Shown here: positions 24,850 to 33,166 of the stretch, piece by piece
How positions within the stretch are numbered: position 1 is the stretch's first letter
Layout: each line of letters opens with the position of its first letter
Made by a program: the position numbers and the translations under genes
NCBI RefSeq assembly: GCF_900078365.1
Contig: NZ_LT598653.1
Coordinates: 3,667,501-3,731,500 of the forward strand
Origin: an uncultured Sphingopyxis sp.
Lineage (GTDB): Bacteria; Pseudomonadota; Alphaproteobacteria; Sphingomonadales; Sphingomonadaceae
DNA: 64,000 bases
Reading direction: 5' to 3'
Notes under the pieces: generated by a model
Seen by the model: only the letters and a program-made list of their open reading frames with translations
Database searches by the model: none
What the model was told of the DNA's origin: nothing

Positions 24850-25817
24850 GCGTCGGCCGCCGCGAATTGCTGACCGCCGGCCTCGCGCTGCCCTTCGCGA
24901 GCGCGGCGGCGCGCGAGGCGTGGACGCGGCCCGCCGGCCTGGCCCCGGACGCGAGTATCGCGCTCTGGCGCGAAGGCCGTATCGCGCCGCCCGCGGGCCT
25001 CGTCGAACGGGGCGTGCAGCGCAGCGACGACCCCAATGCCAGCGACCGGATGATCGAGGGCATCACGCGCCCGCGGCTCGATATCTTCCGCCCCGACAAA
25101 CCCAATGGCGCGGCGGTGATCCTCGCGCCCGGCGGCGGCTATCGCTATGTCGTGGTCGACAAGGAAGGCTATGAACTCGCGCACTGGCTGACGGCGCGCG
25201 GCGTCACCGTCTATGTGCTTTTCTATCGCCTGCCCGGCGACGGCTGGACGAACGGCGCCGACGTGCCGCTCGCCGATGCGCAGCGCGCGGTGCGGCTCGT
25301 GCGCAGCCGCGCGCGGATCGACGGGATCGACCCGGCGCGCGTCGCCTTCGGCGGCTTTTCGGCGGGCGGGCAGGTCGCGACGAGCCTGCTCACGCGCTTC
25401 GATGCGAAGGTCTATGACCCGATCGACGCCGCCGACGCGCTGCCGGCGCGCCCCGATGCGCTCGCCGCCATTTATCCGGTGGTGTCGATGGACCCGGCGA
25501 TCGCCCATGCGATGAGCCGCGAAAAATTGATCGGCGCGGGCGCCGATGCGGCGCGCGAAAGGACCTATTCGCCCGAACGCAACGTCCGCGCCGACCAGCC
25601 GCCCCTCTGGCTGCTCCACGCCGAGGACGACGATGTCGTGAAGGTCGAGAACAGCGCCCGGCTACGCGAAGCGACGCGCGGCGTCGGCGCGCCGGTCGAA
25701 GCGCATTTCTTCGAGCGCGGCGGCCATGGCTTCGGGTTGATGAAGAGCGCGGGGCTGCCCGTCGCGATCTGGCCCGAACTGCTGTGGAACTGGCTCGGAA
25801 GCCACACGATCGTTTGA
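24846..25817 (+). CDS. Exported alpha/beta hydrolase, probable pectin/xylan acetylesterase
   Basis: A 323-residue alpha/beta-hydrolase. The signal SVGRRELLTAGLALPFASAAA has an RRxLL twin-Arg pattern. The oxyanion segment is APGGGYRYV and the nucleophile elbow is GGFSAGGQVA (GxSxG). The Asp and His of the triad are probably in LLHAEDDDVVKVENS and ERGGHGFGLM. The overall pattern is that of BD-FAE/acetyl-xylan-esterase-like enzymes found in polysaccharide loci. De-acetylation of pectin fragments is inferred from operon membership. The ATG at 24846 overlaps the cupin stop. Confidence 0.88.
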   Translation: MSVGRRELLTAGLALPFASAAAREAWTRPAGLAPDASIALWREGRIAPPAGLVERGVQRSDDPNASDRMIEGITRPRLDIFRPDKPNGAAVILAPGGGYRYVVVDKEGYELAHWLTARGVTVYVLFYRLPGDGWTNGADVPLADAQRAVRLVRSRARIDGIDPARVAFGGFSAGGQVATSLLTRFDAKVYDPIDAADALPARPDALAAIYPVVSMDPAIAHAMSREKLIGAGADAARERTYSPERNVRADQPPLWLLHAEDDDVVKVENSARLREATRGVGAPVEAHFFERGGHGFGLMKSAGLPVAIWPELLWNWLGSHTIV

Positions 25818-25823
25818 CCCCTC

Positions 25824-25899
25824 CGTCATTGCGAGCGAAGCGAAGCAATCCAGAGCGGCTTGTCACACCCTGGATTGCTTCGCTTCGCTCGCAATGACG
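25824..25899. repeat. Inverted repeat, CGTCATTGCGAGCG family
   Basis: CGTCATTGCGAGCGAAGCGA at the left and its complement ending ATGACG at 25899 form a near-perfect hairpin of about 30-bp arms. It occupies the gap between the convergent acetylesterase and carboxylesterase genes. Its termini CGTCAT/ATGACG match those of the other palindrome families in the window. Confidence 0.9.
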
Positions 25900-25904
25900 A
25901 TGAT

Positions 25905-27344
25905 TTATGTTCCCGGCTGGATATAGGGCACACGCGCGAACAGCTCGCGTTCCCATCGGCGCGGATCGCTCTCGACGCGGCTCTCGGTGTCGAAGATCAT
26001 CGTTTGCCGCTGCGCAAGATCATAGGCCGGCCACCCCGGCTCGCCGGTGCGTGCGAAGCGGACGAAAGCGTCCATGACGACGTCGCTCATCGCCTGCTGC
26101 GCCGGGGTCGGATTCGGCACCGTGCCGAAGCTGAGGCCGATGTCGTCGGTGTGCTTCGCGCTCTCGAAATCGAGCTGATAGACGAAGGCGGGCGCTCCGG
26201 CGCGGGCGCGCGCTTCGGCTTCCTCGACCTGTCCGCGCCAGCTGCGCGCGGCGGTGACGATGCGGTGGAATAGCTCGAGCGGCGGCGCGTCGGGGTAGCG
26301 CGCGCGAAACTGCGCCACGACCCACTCGGGATGGATGTCGATCCGCATCTCGGGCGCGATCCGTGCGGCGAGATTGTCGAAATCGAGCCCCGCGAGTTGC
26401 TTGCCGTCGGGGGCGTAGAAAGCGCGGGTCTCCATCACCGTGTTGCCGAGCATCATCGGAATGCCGAGCGACTGCGGCGCGGCGTCGGGCCAGAAGGGGT
26501 GGCGCGTCAGATGCGTCATGTCGAGCACCGGCCCCATATAGACGCCGCCGCCGAGGATGGGATCGGTCGCCGAGAGCGCGCCAACGATCTGTTCGACCGG
26601 CGCGGTCGCGGGATCGATGCCCTCGCCCAGCTTGTCGAGGAAGGCCTCCGCACGCTTCGTCGCATTGAGCGGCCCCGAGGCGGCGACCTGCTGCCCGCTC
26701 ATCGTGATTGCCTTGTGAAACAGGCCTTTCGCGGCGGGCATCGCCATCAGCGTCGCGATCTTCGCGCCGCCGCCCGACTGGCCGAAGACGGTGATATTGC
26801 CCGGATCGCCGCCGAAGGCGGCGATGTTGCGTCGCACCCATTGCAGCGCCGCGATCAGGTCGAGCTGCCCCGCATTGCCGCTGTCGGGGAAACGCGGATC
26901 GAGGCGCGCGAGATAGAGATAGCCGAGCGCGTTGAGGCGGTGGTTGACGGTGACCACGACGACATCGCCGCGCGCCGCGAGCGCCGCACCATCGTTGACC
27001 GGGTCGGTGACGCTGCCGGTCGAATAGGCGCCGCCGTGGAAATAGACCATGACCGGACGCTTCGCCGATTGCTCGGTGCCGGGCGTCCAGACGTTGAGGA
27101 ACAGACAGTCCTCGCTCTGCGGCCGGTAGCGGTCGCCTTTTTGCGGGCAGGCGGGGCCGAAGCCGCCGAGCGTAATGCGGTTGTCGAGCAGCGGTGCCGG
27201 CGCTTCGAAGCGCTTTGCGCTGCCATAGCGTATGCCCTTGAACGTGCGCACCTCCCTGCTGGTTCGCGCGAGAAGCGGCGGCGACAGCGCGACGGCGGCG
27301 CCCGCCGCCAGAAGGGCGCGCCGCGTCAGCTCAGCGCCGGACAT
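25905..27344 (-). CDS. Exported type-B carboxylesterase
   Basis: A 479-residue carboxylesterase/para-nitrobenzyl-esterase-like enzyme. LTRRALLAAGAAVALSPPLLA is a twin-Arg signal. PVMVYFHGGAYSTGS is the oxyanion HGGA motif, SEDCLFLNVWTP the EDCLxLNV signature, and NITVFGQSGGGAKIATLM holds the nucleophile Ser in GxSxG. The ATG at 27344 overlaps the kdgK stop by 14 bp. Members cleave diverse carboxylic esters. In this context feruloyl, methyl or acetyl esters of pectin are candidates, without direct evidence. Confidence 0.9.
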   Translation of the reverse strand: MSGAELTRRALLAAGAAVALSPPLLARTSREVRTFKGIRYGSAKRFEAPAPLLDNRITLGGFGPACPQKGDRYRPQSEDCLFLNVWTPGTEQSAKRPVMVYFHGGAYSTGSVTDPVNDGAALAARGDVVVVTVNHRLNALGYLYLARLDPRFPDSGNAGQLDLIAALQWVRRNIAAFGGDPGNITVFGQSGGGAKIATLMAMPAAKGLFHKAITMSGQQVAASGPLNATKRAEAFLDKLGEGIDPATAPVEQIVGALSATDPILGGGVYMGPVLDMTHLTRHPFWPDAAPQSLGIPMMLGNTVMETRAFYAPDGKQLAGLDFDNLAARIAPEMRIDIHPEWVVAQFRARYPDAPPLELFHRIVTAARSWRGQVEEAEARARAGAPAFVYQLDFESAKHTDDIGLSFGTVPNPTPAQQAMSDVVMDAFVRFARTGEPGWPAYDLAQRQTMIFDTESRVESDPRRWERELFARVPYIQPGT

Positions 27345-28341
27345 CGAGCCCGCCGCCGTGAAAGGCGTCGATGTCGGCCTGTCCGAAGCGGCTCGCGTCA
27401 CCCGGCAGCGAATGTTTGAGGCAGGTGAGTGCAAGGCCCGATTCGGCCATCGCGCGCGCGTCGCTGCCACCGAGATGCGCGTGCAGCACCCCGGCCGCGA
27501 AGGCGTCGCCCGCGCCGATGCGGTCGACGATGCCGGTGACGTCGATCTCGGCCGTCTGGTGGAAAGTCTCGCGGAGGTCGACGCGCGCGGCGATGCGGTG
27601 ATGGTCGGCGGTGACAATATGACGCGCGGTCGAGGCGATCAGTTTGAGGCCCGGGAAGGCGGCGAAGCCCGCCTCGGCCGCTTCGCGCCGCCGGTCCGCG
27701 CCCTCGCCGCTGAATTCCTGCCCGAGCACGAGCGACAGATCGCGGTGGTTGCCGAAGAGGATGTCGGCCGAGCCGATCAGTTCGGAAAGGATCGTGCGCG
27801 GGTCGCTGTCCCACGCCTCCCACAGCATCGCGCGGTAATTGCCGTCGAAGCTGACGGGCACGCCGAGCCGCTTCGCCGCGCGCGCCGCGCCGAGCGCCGC
27901 TTCGGCCGAGCGCGGTCCGAGCGCGGGGGTGATGCCCGACAGGTGGAGCAGTCCCGCGCCCGCGAGCAACGCGTCGAAGTCATAATCCTCGGGCCCGGTC
28001 GCCGCGAAGCTCGATCCCGCGCGGTCGTAGACGATCTCCGACGCGCGCAGCCCGGCGCCGACGCTGAGGAAATAGAGCCCCATGCGCCCCGGATGAAGCG
28101 TGACGGCGGTGCAGTCGACGCCCGCGCCGCGCACCGCCGCCACCGCACCACGACCCAGTGCGTTCGAAGGAACCTTGCTGACCATCGCGCAATCATGGCC
28201 GAGGTGCGCGAGCCCGATCGCGACATTCGCCTCAGCGCCGCCGACGTGGAGCGACAGCGATGGCGACTGCATCAACAGCTCGTTGCCGGGCGCGGTCAGG
28301 CGGATCAGCAGTTCGCCGAAAAAGACGAGGCGACCGGTCAT
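27331..28341 (-). CDS. kdgK: 2-keto-3-deoxygluconate kinase
   Basis: A 336-residue PfkB-family sugar kinase phosphorylating KDG to KDPG. N-terminal features are LVFFGELLIRLTAPG and HVGGAEANVAIGLAHLG (PfkB signature 1 region). The C-terminal ATP/anion-hole motif is DRIGAGDAFAAG, with the catalytic Asp. It lies 9 bp downstream of kduD in the kduI-kduD-kdgK-esterase operon, which makes KDG the expected substrate. The KDPG aldolase that would complete the route is not in the window. Confidence 0.94.
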   Translation of the reverse strand: MTGRLVFFGELLIRLTAPGNELLMQSPSLSLHVGGAEANVAIGLAHLGHDCAMVSKVPSNALGRGAVAAVRGAGVDCTAVTLHPGRMGLYFLSVGAGLRASEIVYDRAGSSFAATGPEDYDFDALLAGAGLLHLSGITPALGPRSAEAALGAARAAKRLGVPVSFDGNYRAMLWEAWDSDPRTILSELIGSADILFGNHRDLSLVLGQEFSGEGADRRREAAEAGFAAFPGLKLIASTARHIVTADHHRIAARVDLRETFHQTAEIDVTGIVDRIGAGDAFAAGVLHAHLGGSDARAMAESGLALTCLKHSLPGDASRFGQADIDAFHGGGLDVRR

Positions 28342-28350
28342 GGCGCGACT

Positions 28351-29103
28351 CTAGCGCGCGAGCCAGCCGCCGTCGACGGCGAGGATATGGCCCTGGACAT
28401 AGTCCGATGCGCGCGACGCGAGGAAGACCGCGGCGCCGCCGATGTCGCCCGGGTCGCCCCAGCGGCCCGCGGGAATGCGTTCGATGATCTGGCGGTTGCG
28501 CGTTTCGTCGCCTTGCAGCGCGGCGGTGTTGTTCGTCGCGATATAGCCCGGCGCGATCGCGTTGACCTGCACGCCTTTCGCGGCCCACTCATTGGCGAGG
28601 AGCTTGGTGAGCCCGCCAACGCCCGATTTCGACGCGGTATAGCTCGGCACGCGGATGCCGCCCTGAAAGGTCAGCATCGAGGCGATGTTGATGATCTTGC
28701 CGCTGCCGCGCGCGATCATATGGCGGCCCACGCTCTGGCAGAGGAAGAAGAGCGTCTTGAGATTGGTGTCCATCACCGCGTCCCAGTCGGCTTCGGTGAA
28801 GTCGACCGCGTCGGCGCGGCGGATGATGCCGGCATTGTTGACGAGGATGTCGATGCGCCCGAACGCGCCGAGCACGGCATCGACGAGCGGCTGGACCGCG
28901 CCGACGCTCGACAGGTCGGCGGCGAAATTCTCGGCCCGGCGCCCGAGCCCGCGTATCTTGCCGACGGTCTCGTCGGCGGTCGAGCGGCCCGCGGCGGCGA
29001 TGTCGGCGCCGGCTTCGGCGAGGGCGAGCGCGATCCCCTGCCCGATGCCGGTGTTGGCGCCGGTGACGAGCGCGACTTTTCCGGTGAGGTCGAACATCTT
29101 CAT
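28351..29103 (-). CDS. kduD: 2-deoxy-D-gluconate 3-dehydrogenase / DKII reductase
   Basis: A short-chain dehydrogenase of about 250 residues. KVALVTGANTGIGQGIALAL is the cofactor motif (TGxxxGxG), NNAGI the structural motif, and YTASKSGVGGLTKLLANEW the catalytic YxxxK. Specificity as KduD is assigned from the kduI neighbour and the typical IAPGYIATNNTAALQGDETR segment. It reduces 2,5-diketo-3-deoxygluconate to KDG. The start could be ATG 29103 (MKMF) or 29097 (MFDLTGK); the latter has better spacing to TAGGA. An intergenic palindrome separates it from kduI. Confidence 0.94.
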   Translation of the reverse strand: MKMFDLTGKVALVTGANTGIGQGIALALAEAGADIAAAGRSTADETVGKIRGLGRRAENFAADLSSVGAVQPLVDAVLGAFGRIDILVNNAGIIRRADAVDFTEADWDAVMDTNLKTLFFLCQSVGRHMIARGSGKIINIASMLTFQGGIRVPSYTASKSGVGGLTKLLANEWAAKGVQVNAIAPGYIATNNTAALQGDETRNRQIIERIPAGRWGDPGDIGGAAVFLASRASDYVQGHILAVDGGWLAR

Positions 29104-29115
29104 CTTCCTACCCTT

Positions 29116-29187
29116 CGTCATGCCGGACTGGATCCGGCATCCATTTCAGCAGCGTTGTCTGGACCCCGGATCAAATCCGGGGTGACG
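29116..29187. repeat. Inverted repeat, CGTCATGCCGG family (second copy)
   Basis: CGTCATGCCGGACTGGATCC pairs imperfectly with a right arm ending CCGGGGTGACG. It is the same family as 5722-5798, with a different loop. It lies inside the kduI-kduD operon, between the two coding regions. Confidence 0.82.
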
Positions 29188-29196
29188 ATGAATGAA

Positions 29197-30039
29197 TTAC
29201 GACAACTGGCAGATGTCGAGGACGTTCATGTCGGTATAATCCTGATTCTCGCCCGCCATCGCCCAGATGAAGGCATAGGATTTCGTGCCCGCGCCCATGT
29301 GGATCGACCAGGGCGGCGAGATCACCGCTTCCTCATTCTGCATCACGATATGGCGCGTCGCCTCGCCCTCGCCCATGAAGTGCATGACGCGGTCGGTTTC
29401 GACATTGTCGAGCTCGAAGTAGAAGTAGATCTCGCTGCGCCGCTCGTGGATGTGCGGCGGCATCGTGTTCCACACGCTGCCTTCCTTGAGCACGGTCAGG
29501 CCCATGACGAGCTGCGCGCTGTCGCACACGCCGGGAATGACGAGCTGGTAGATCGTGCGTTCGTTCGATTCGGCGAGGCTGCCGCGGTCGAGCGCATTGG
29601 CGTCGGCGATGCCGAGCAGCCGCGTCGTGAACGCCTTGTGCGCCGGGCACGACGCCAGATAGTAGCGCGCGCCCTCGCCCGCGAAGGTGACGTCCTTCGC
29701 GCCCATCGTCACATAGAGGCAATCCTTGTTGCCGAGCGTGAAGCTCTCGCCGTCGACAGTGACGGTGCCCTCCACCGACGAGACGTTGACGATCGCGAGT
29801 TCGCGGCGTTCGAGGAAGGGGTGGCCCGCGGCCGACGGCGGCTCGGTCTGCGCGGGCAGCTTGACCGGCGCACCGCCCACCGCGACGCCGCCGATCACGA
29901 AACGGTCGGCATGGGTGTAGTTGAGGACGCATTCGCCGGTACGGAACAGGTTCTGGATCAGGTAGCGATCGCGCAGCTCGGCATTCGACACCTCCTCCAT
30001 CATCACGGGGTGGGTGGCGTAATAGGTCTTGGAAAACAT
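29197..30039 (-). CDS. kduI: 5-keto-4-deoxyuronate isomerase
   Basis: A 280-residue bicupin isomerase converting 5-keto-4-deoxyuronate (DKI) to 2,5-diketo-3-deoxygluconate. MPPHIHERRSEIYFYFEL contains the zinc ligands His-x-His-x4-Glu and PPWSIHMGAG the fourth His. The ending AMAGENQDYTDMNVLDICQL is characteristic. Its length matches E. coli KduI (278). The ATG at 30039 begins MFSKTYYATHPVMM. A LacI-type operator is 53 bp upstream. It leads the kduI-kduD-kdgK-esterase operon, so the unsaturated products of pectate lyase are funnelled to KDG. Confidence 0.96.
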   Translation of the reverse strand: MFSKTYYATHPVMMEEVSNAELRDRYLIQNLFRTGECVLNYTHADRFVIGGVAVGGAPVKLPAQTEPPSAAGHPFLERRELAIVNVSSVEGTVTVDGESFTLGNKDCLYVTMGAKDVTFAGEGARYYLASCPAHKAFTTRLLGIADANALDRGSLAESNERTIYQLVIPGVCDSAQLVMGLTVLKEGSVWNTMPPHIHERRSEIYFYFELDNVETDRVMHFMGEGEATRHIVMQNEEAVISPPWSIHMGAGTKSYAFIWAMAGENQDYTDMNVLDICQLS

Positions 30040-30091
30040 GGGATCGCATCCTCGCTAGAGATTTCTGGCTTGCTGCCTTGCTAGATTTGAT

Positions 30092-30105
30092 GGTAACCGG
30101 TGTCA
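30092..30105. promoter_or_regulatory. LacI-type operator between kduI and lacI-family regulator
   Basis: GGTAACCGGTGTCA. On the minus strand TTGACA (30106-30101) forms the left part of the site and could be the -35 of the kduI promoter. The site is therefore placed to control kduI and, 104 bp downstream on the plus strand, the regulator itself. Confidence 0.8.
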
Positions 30106-30209
30106 AGAGGTGTTGGCACGGCCGCCGGGCGTTGATTTTACGCGTTCGAGCGCCCATCAGCATAGAAAAGCGCGGGCCCGGCCAGGGGCCTGCAGGGGAA
30201 AGAGCGAAT

Positions 30210-31265
30210 ATGGCGGCACAGAATAAGGGGCCGGGAGGCAAGCAGCCGACGATCAACGATGTCGCGGCGCTGGCGGGAGTGTCGAAGAAGACGGTGAGCC
30301 GCGTGATCAACCGGTCCGAATTCCTGACCGACAAGACGCGCGCGGCGGTCGAAAAGGCGATCGAACAGCTCGGCTTCGTTCCCAATCCGCAGGCGCGCGC
30401 GCTCGCCTTTCGCCGTAACTTCCTGATCGCGCTGCTCCACGACAATCCCAACGCGCAGACGGTGCTCAACTTCCAGCGCGGCGTGCTCGACGCGATCAAG
30501 GACAGCGACCTCGCGCTGCTCGTCCGCCCGGTCGACCGCGGATCGGACAAGATGCTCGACGACGTCCGCACCTTCCTCGAAAAGCAGCGGCCGATCGGCG
30601 CGATGCTGCTGCCGCCGATCTCGGAGAATGACGATCTCGCCGCGCTCTGCGAAGACCTCGGCGTGCGCTATGTCCGCATCGGCTCGGCGCGGATCGACGA
30701 TGCGAAACACTGCATCTCGTCGAACGACCGCGAGGTCGTGGCCGAAGCGGTGCGCGGCCTCGTCGCGCTCGGCCACCGCCGCATCGGCTTCGTGCGCGGT
30801 CCCGCCGGTTTCCGCTCGGCCGCCGAGCGCGAAGAGGGGTTTCGCGAGGCGCTCGCCGAAGCGGGGCTCGATCTGCCCCCTGAACTCTATGCGCCCGGCA
30901 ACTACCGCTACACCGCGGGCATCGAGGCGGGCGAGGCCCTGCTCTCGCTGGCCGCGCCGCCGACCGCACTCTTCTGCTCGAACGACGAGATGGCGGCGGG
31001 CGTGATGAGCGTCGCGCATGCCAAGGGCATCAAGGTCCCGGGCGAGCTGTCGATCATCGGCTTCGACGACAGCCCGACCGCGACGCATATCTGGCCCGCG
31101 CTCAGCACCGTGCGCTGGCCGATCCGCGAAATGGGCATCCGCGCCGCGCAGACGCTCGTCCCCGATTTCCTGGGGCCGGGCGCGAAGGCATCGAGCGACG
31201 AGAGCAATGTGCTCGCCTCGACCTTCGTCGAACGCCAGTCGGTCGGCCCGCCGCCGGGGCGTTAG
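30210..31265 (+). CDS. LacI-family transcriptional regulator of the pectin locus
   Basis: A 351-residue LacI/GalR protein. The N-terminal HTH and hinge (residues about 13-65) read TINDVAALAGVSKKTVSRVI and end LGFVPNPQARALAF. The periplasmic-binding-protein-like domain ends with SIIGFDDSPTATHIWPALSTVRWPIREMG. The ATG at 30210 gives MAAQNKGPGG before the HTH. In-frame codons upstream to 30078 overlap the operator region and lack conservation. It is divergent from kduI across the operator at 30092. Five GGTAACCGGTGTCA-like sites in the locus are its probable targets, with KDG or a related keto-acid the likely inducer; that is inference. Confidence 0.94.
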   Translation: MAAQNKGPGGKQPTINDVAALAGVSKKTVSRVINRSEFLTDKTRAAVEKAIEQLGFVPNPQARALAFRRNFLIALLHDNPNAQTVLNFQRGVLDAIKDSDLALLVRPVDRGSDKMLDDVRTFLEKQRPIGAMLLPPISENDDLAALCEDLGVRYVRIGSARIDDAKHCISSNDREVVAEAVRGLVALGHRRIGFVRGPAGFRSAAEREEGFREALAEAGLDLPPELYAPGNYRYTAGIEAGEALLSLAAPPTALFCSNDEMAAGVMSVAHAKGIKVPGELSIIGFDDSPTATHIWPALSTVRWPIREMGIRAAQTLVPDFLGPGAKASSDESNVLASTFVERQSVGPPPGR

Positions 31266-31305
31266 AGCCGCGTCGGGTTCGACTGAAACACCGCCTTCTT
31301 TATTT

Positions 31306-31383
31306 CGTCATCCCGGCGAAGGCCGGGATCTCGACCTTGCCTTCTGACGCGACGGCGGGATCCCGGCCTTCGCCGGGATGACG
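31306..31383. repeat. 78-bp inverted repeat, CGTCATCCCGG family
   Basis: The same arms as 11833-11910 and exactly the same length, with a different loop. It lies between the convergent LacI regulator and beta-helix gene and may stop transcription from both sides. Confidence 0.9.
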
Positions 31384-31401
31384 ATGTGGCAGAGATGAGC
31401 G

Positions 31402-33081
31402 TCAGCGCCGTCGGCGCGCGAGCTGATATTCGTAAAGCGACGGCACCGCGTCGACCGCCTGCCCCGTGCCCTCGATATAGGGCGTCGGCGTATAGCTGAC
31501 CCGGATCTTGCGGTTCGCGTGCAGTCCGACGATCCGCTCGCCCGGCCCTTCGAGCCCGCTCGTGATCGTCACGGTGGCGTCGGCGGGAACCTTTTCGGGT
31601 ATCACCAGCTTCGCGTTCCAGAGCGTGTTGTAGAGCCCATGCCCCGGCTTCCAATAGGGCGCGCCGCCGCCGACCCAGAGCTGGTAATGCCAGCCGTCCT
31701 TGCCCTGCTGCGGATCGATGTGCAGTTCGACCTGATCGAACAGATTCTGATGGTTCGATCCGCTGTGCTGATCGATGACCGCGTCCCGGCCGACCACCGA
31801 ACGCAGGAACACCGAGCGCGTCGAACGCGTGTTGATGCTGACCGGATGGACGACGGGATTTTCGACCTTCAGATCCTTGACCAGCACATTATGCACCGCG
31901 CCGACATGCACCGAATAATGCGCGCGGCGGTCGCCCGTCGTGGTGATGCCGGAAATCGTCAGGCTCGCCGCATTGTCGGTGAGGATGCCGCTGTCGGCCC
32001 GGTCGATCGTCAGATCGCGGATCCAGCCGTCGAACACGCCGGTCATATAGATGCCGTTGTAGCCCTGTTCGAGATGATGGCCGAAGGCGGGCGCTTCCGG
32101 AAATTGCAGCCGCAGATTCTGGATGCCGACGTTGGTCAGATGGCGCCAATCGGCGACCACCGCGGGCTGGTCGGCGCGGACGTCGTGGAGCAGCGGATCG
32201 CCGAGCGTCACCGTCTTGCCGCGGATCGCCGCGACGCGCGTCGCCTGCGCGACCACCGGCCGGTTCGGGAAAGTCCAATGGTGCGAGCCGATCGGCAGGT
32301 CGGTGTCGCCATAGAGCGACTTCAATATCCGGCTCTTCGGCCCGTCGACCGAGAACCATTGCAGCTGGACGACGTCGCCGACCTTGAGCTTCGATGCGTC
32401 GTCGATCGTCAGCGTGCGGCCGAACTGCTTGCCCGCGACGCCGTTCGCCAGCACCGGGTCGCGCACGTCCTTGCTGCCGTCGTAGGAAACCGGACGGCTG
32501 CCCTCGGGCGCGACATAGATCATCCCGCCCGACCAGGTATATTCGGTGAAGAGATAGTCGATATTATGCTCGGGTTCGACCTGCTGCTTTTTCTCGCGCA
32601 CCAGATATTCGCGCAGCTCGTCATAATCGTGGCTCTTGTCGATGAGCTTCAGCGGGCGCGGGAACCAGAGCTCGCTGCCGCCCGGCCCGTCGCCGGCGCC
32701 GTCGAGGATGATGTCGCTGCGCGTGATCCGCAGCACCTCGGTGATCTGCGTGCGCCCCTTGGGAAAGCGCAATGTCACCTTGCCCTTCACCGCATTGGCG
32801 GCGGCGAGGGCGCGGAGCACCGCTTTCGTATCGTCGAGCCCGTCGTCGGGGATCGCGCCATGGTCGGTCACCGCGATGACCGTGCCCGCATCGGCGGGAA
32901 TCGGCGCGAGGCCGAAGCCATAGCCCGCATAGGAGAAATCGGGCAGCGGGTTCGCCGCAGCCGTCGCAGGGTCCGACAGGATTTCGGGCAATTTCCCCGG
33001 CTGCGCCTGAACCGGAAAAATCAGCGCCGCGCCCAGCGCCAGAAGCGAAATGAGGCGCGCGCGCCAATCAACCGAAACCAT
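31402..33081 (-). CDS. Exported right-handed beta-helix protein (pectate-lyase superfamily)
   Basis: A 559-residue exported protein with signal LISLLALGAALIFPVQAQ. After VIAVTDHGAIPDDGLDDTKA, the typical Pectate_lyase_3/GH28-like N-terminal segment, come repeated short beta-strand turns (ITRSDIILDGAGDGPGGSE, LTNVGIQNLRLQ, IRDLTIDRADSGILTDNAAS, VHNVLVKDLKVENPVVHP). No GH28 catalytic DD/HG pattern is obvious, and the specific activity cannot be read. In context it could be a rhamnogalacturonan or polygalacturonan lyase. An ATG at 33081 follows a GTG at 33084, and AGGGAG lies upstream. It is 85 bp after TonB receptor 2 and probably co-transcribed. Confidence 0.82.
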   Translation of the reverse strand: MVSVDWRARLISLLALGAALIFPVQAQPGKLPEILSDPATAAANPLPDFSYAGYGFGLAPIPADAGTVIAVTDHGAIPDDGLDDTKAVLRALAAANAVKGKVTLRFPKGRTQITEVLRITRSDIILDGAGDGPGGSELWFPRPLKLIDKSHDYDELREYLVREKKQQVEPEHNIDYLFTEYTWSGGMIYVAPEGSRPVSYDGSKDVRDPVLANGVAGKQFGRTLTIDDASKLKVGDVVQLQWFSVDGPKSRILKSLYGDTDLPIGSHHWTFPNRPVVAQATRVAAIRGKTVTLGDPLLHDVRADQPAVVADWRHLTNVGIQNLRLQFPEAPAFGHHLEQGYNGIYMTGVFDGWIRDLTIDRADSGILTDNAASLTISGITTTGDRRAHYSVHVGAVHNVLVKDLKVENPVVHPVSINTRSTRSVFLRSVVGRDAVIDQHSGSNHQNLFDQVELHIDPQQGKDGWHYQLWVGGGAPYWKPGHGLYNTLWNAKLVIPEKVPADATVTITSGLEGPGERIVGLHANRKIRVSYTPTPYIEGTGQAVDAVPSLYEYQLARRRR

Positions 33082-33166
33082 CACCCGTCATACTCCCTGC
33101 GGCCCGGTGGCAGAGCGGCGCGCGACCCGCAAAAGGCCGGGGGCGCCGCCCTGCCGGGAACCCATT

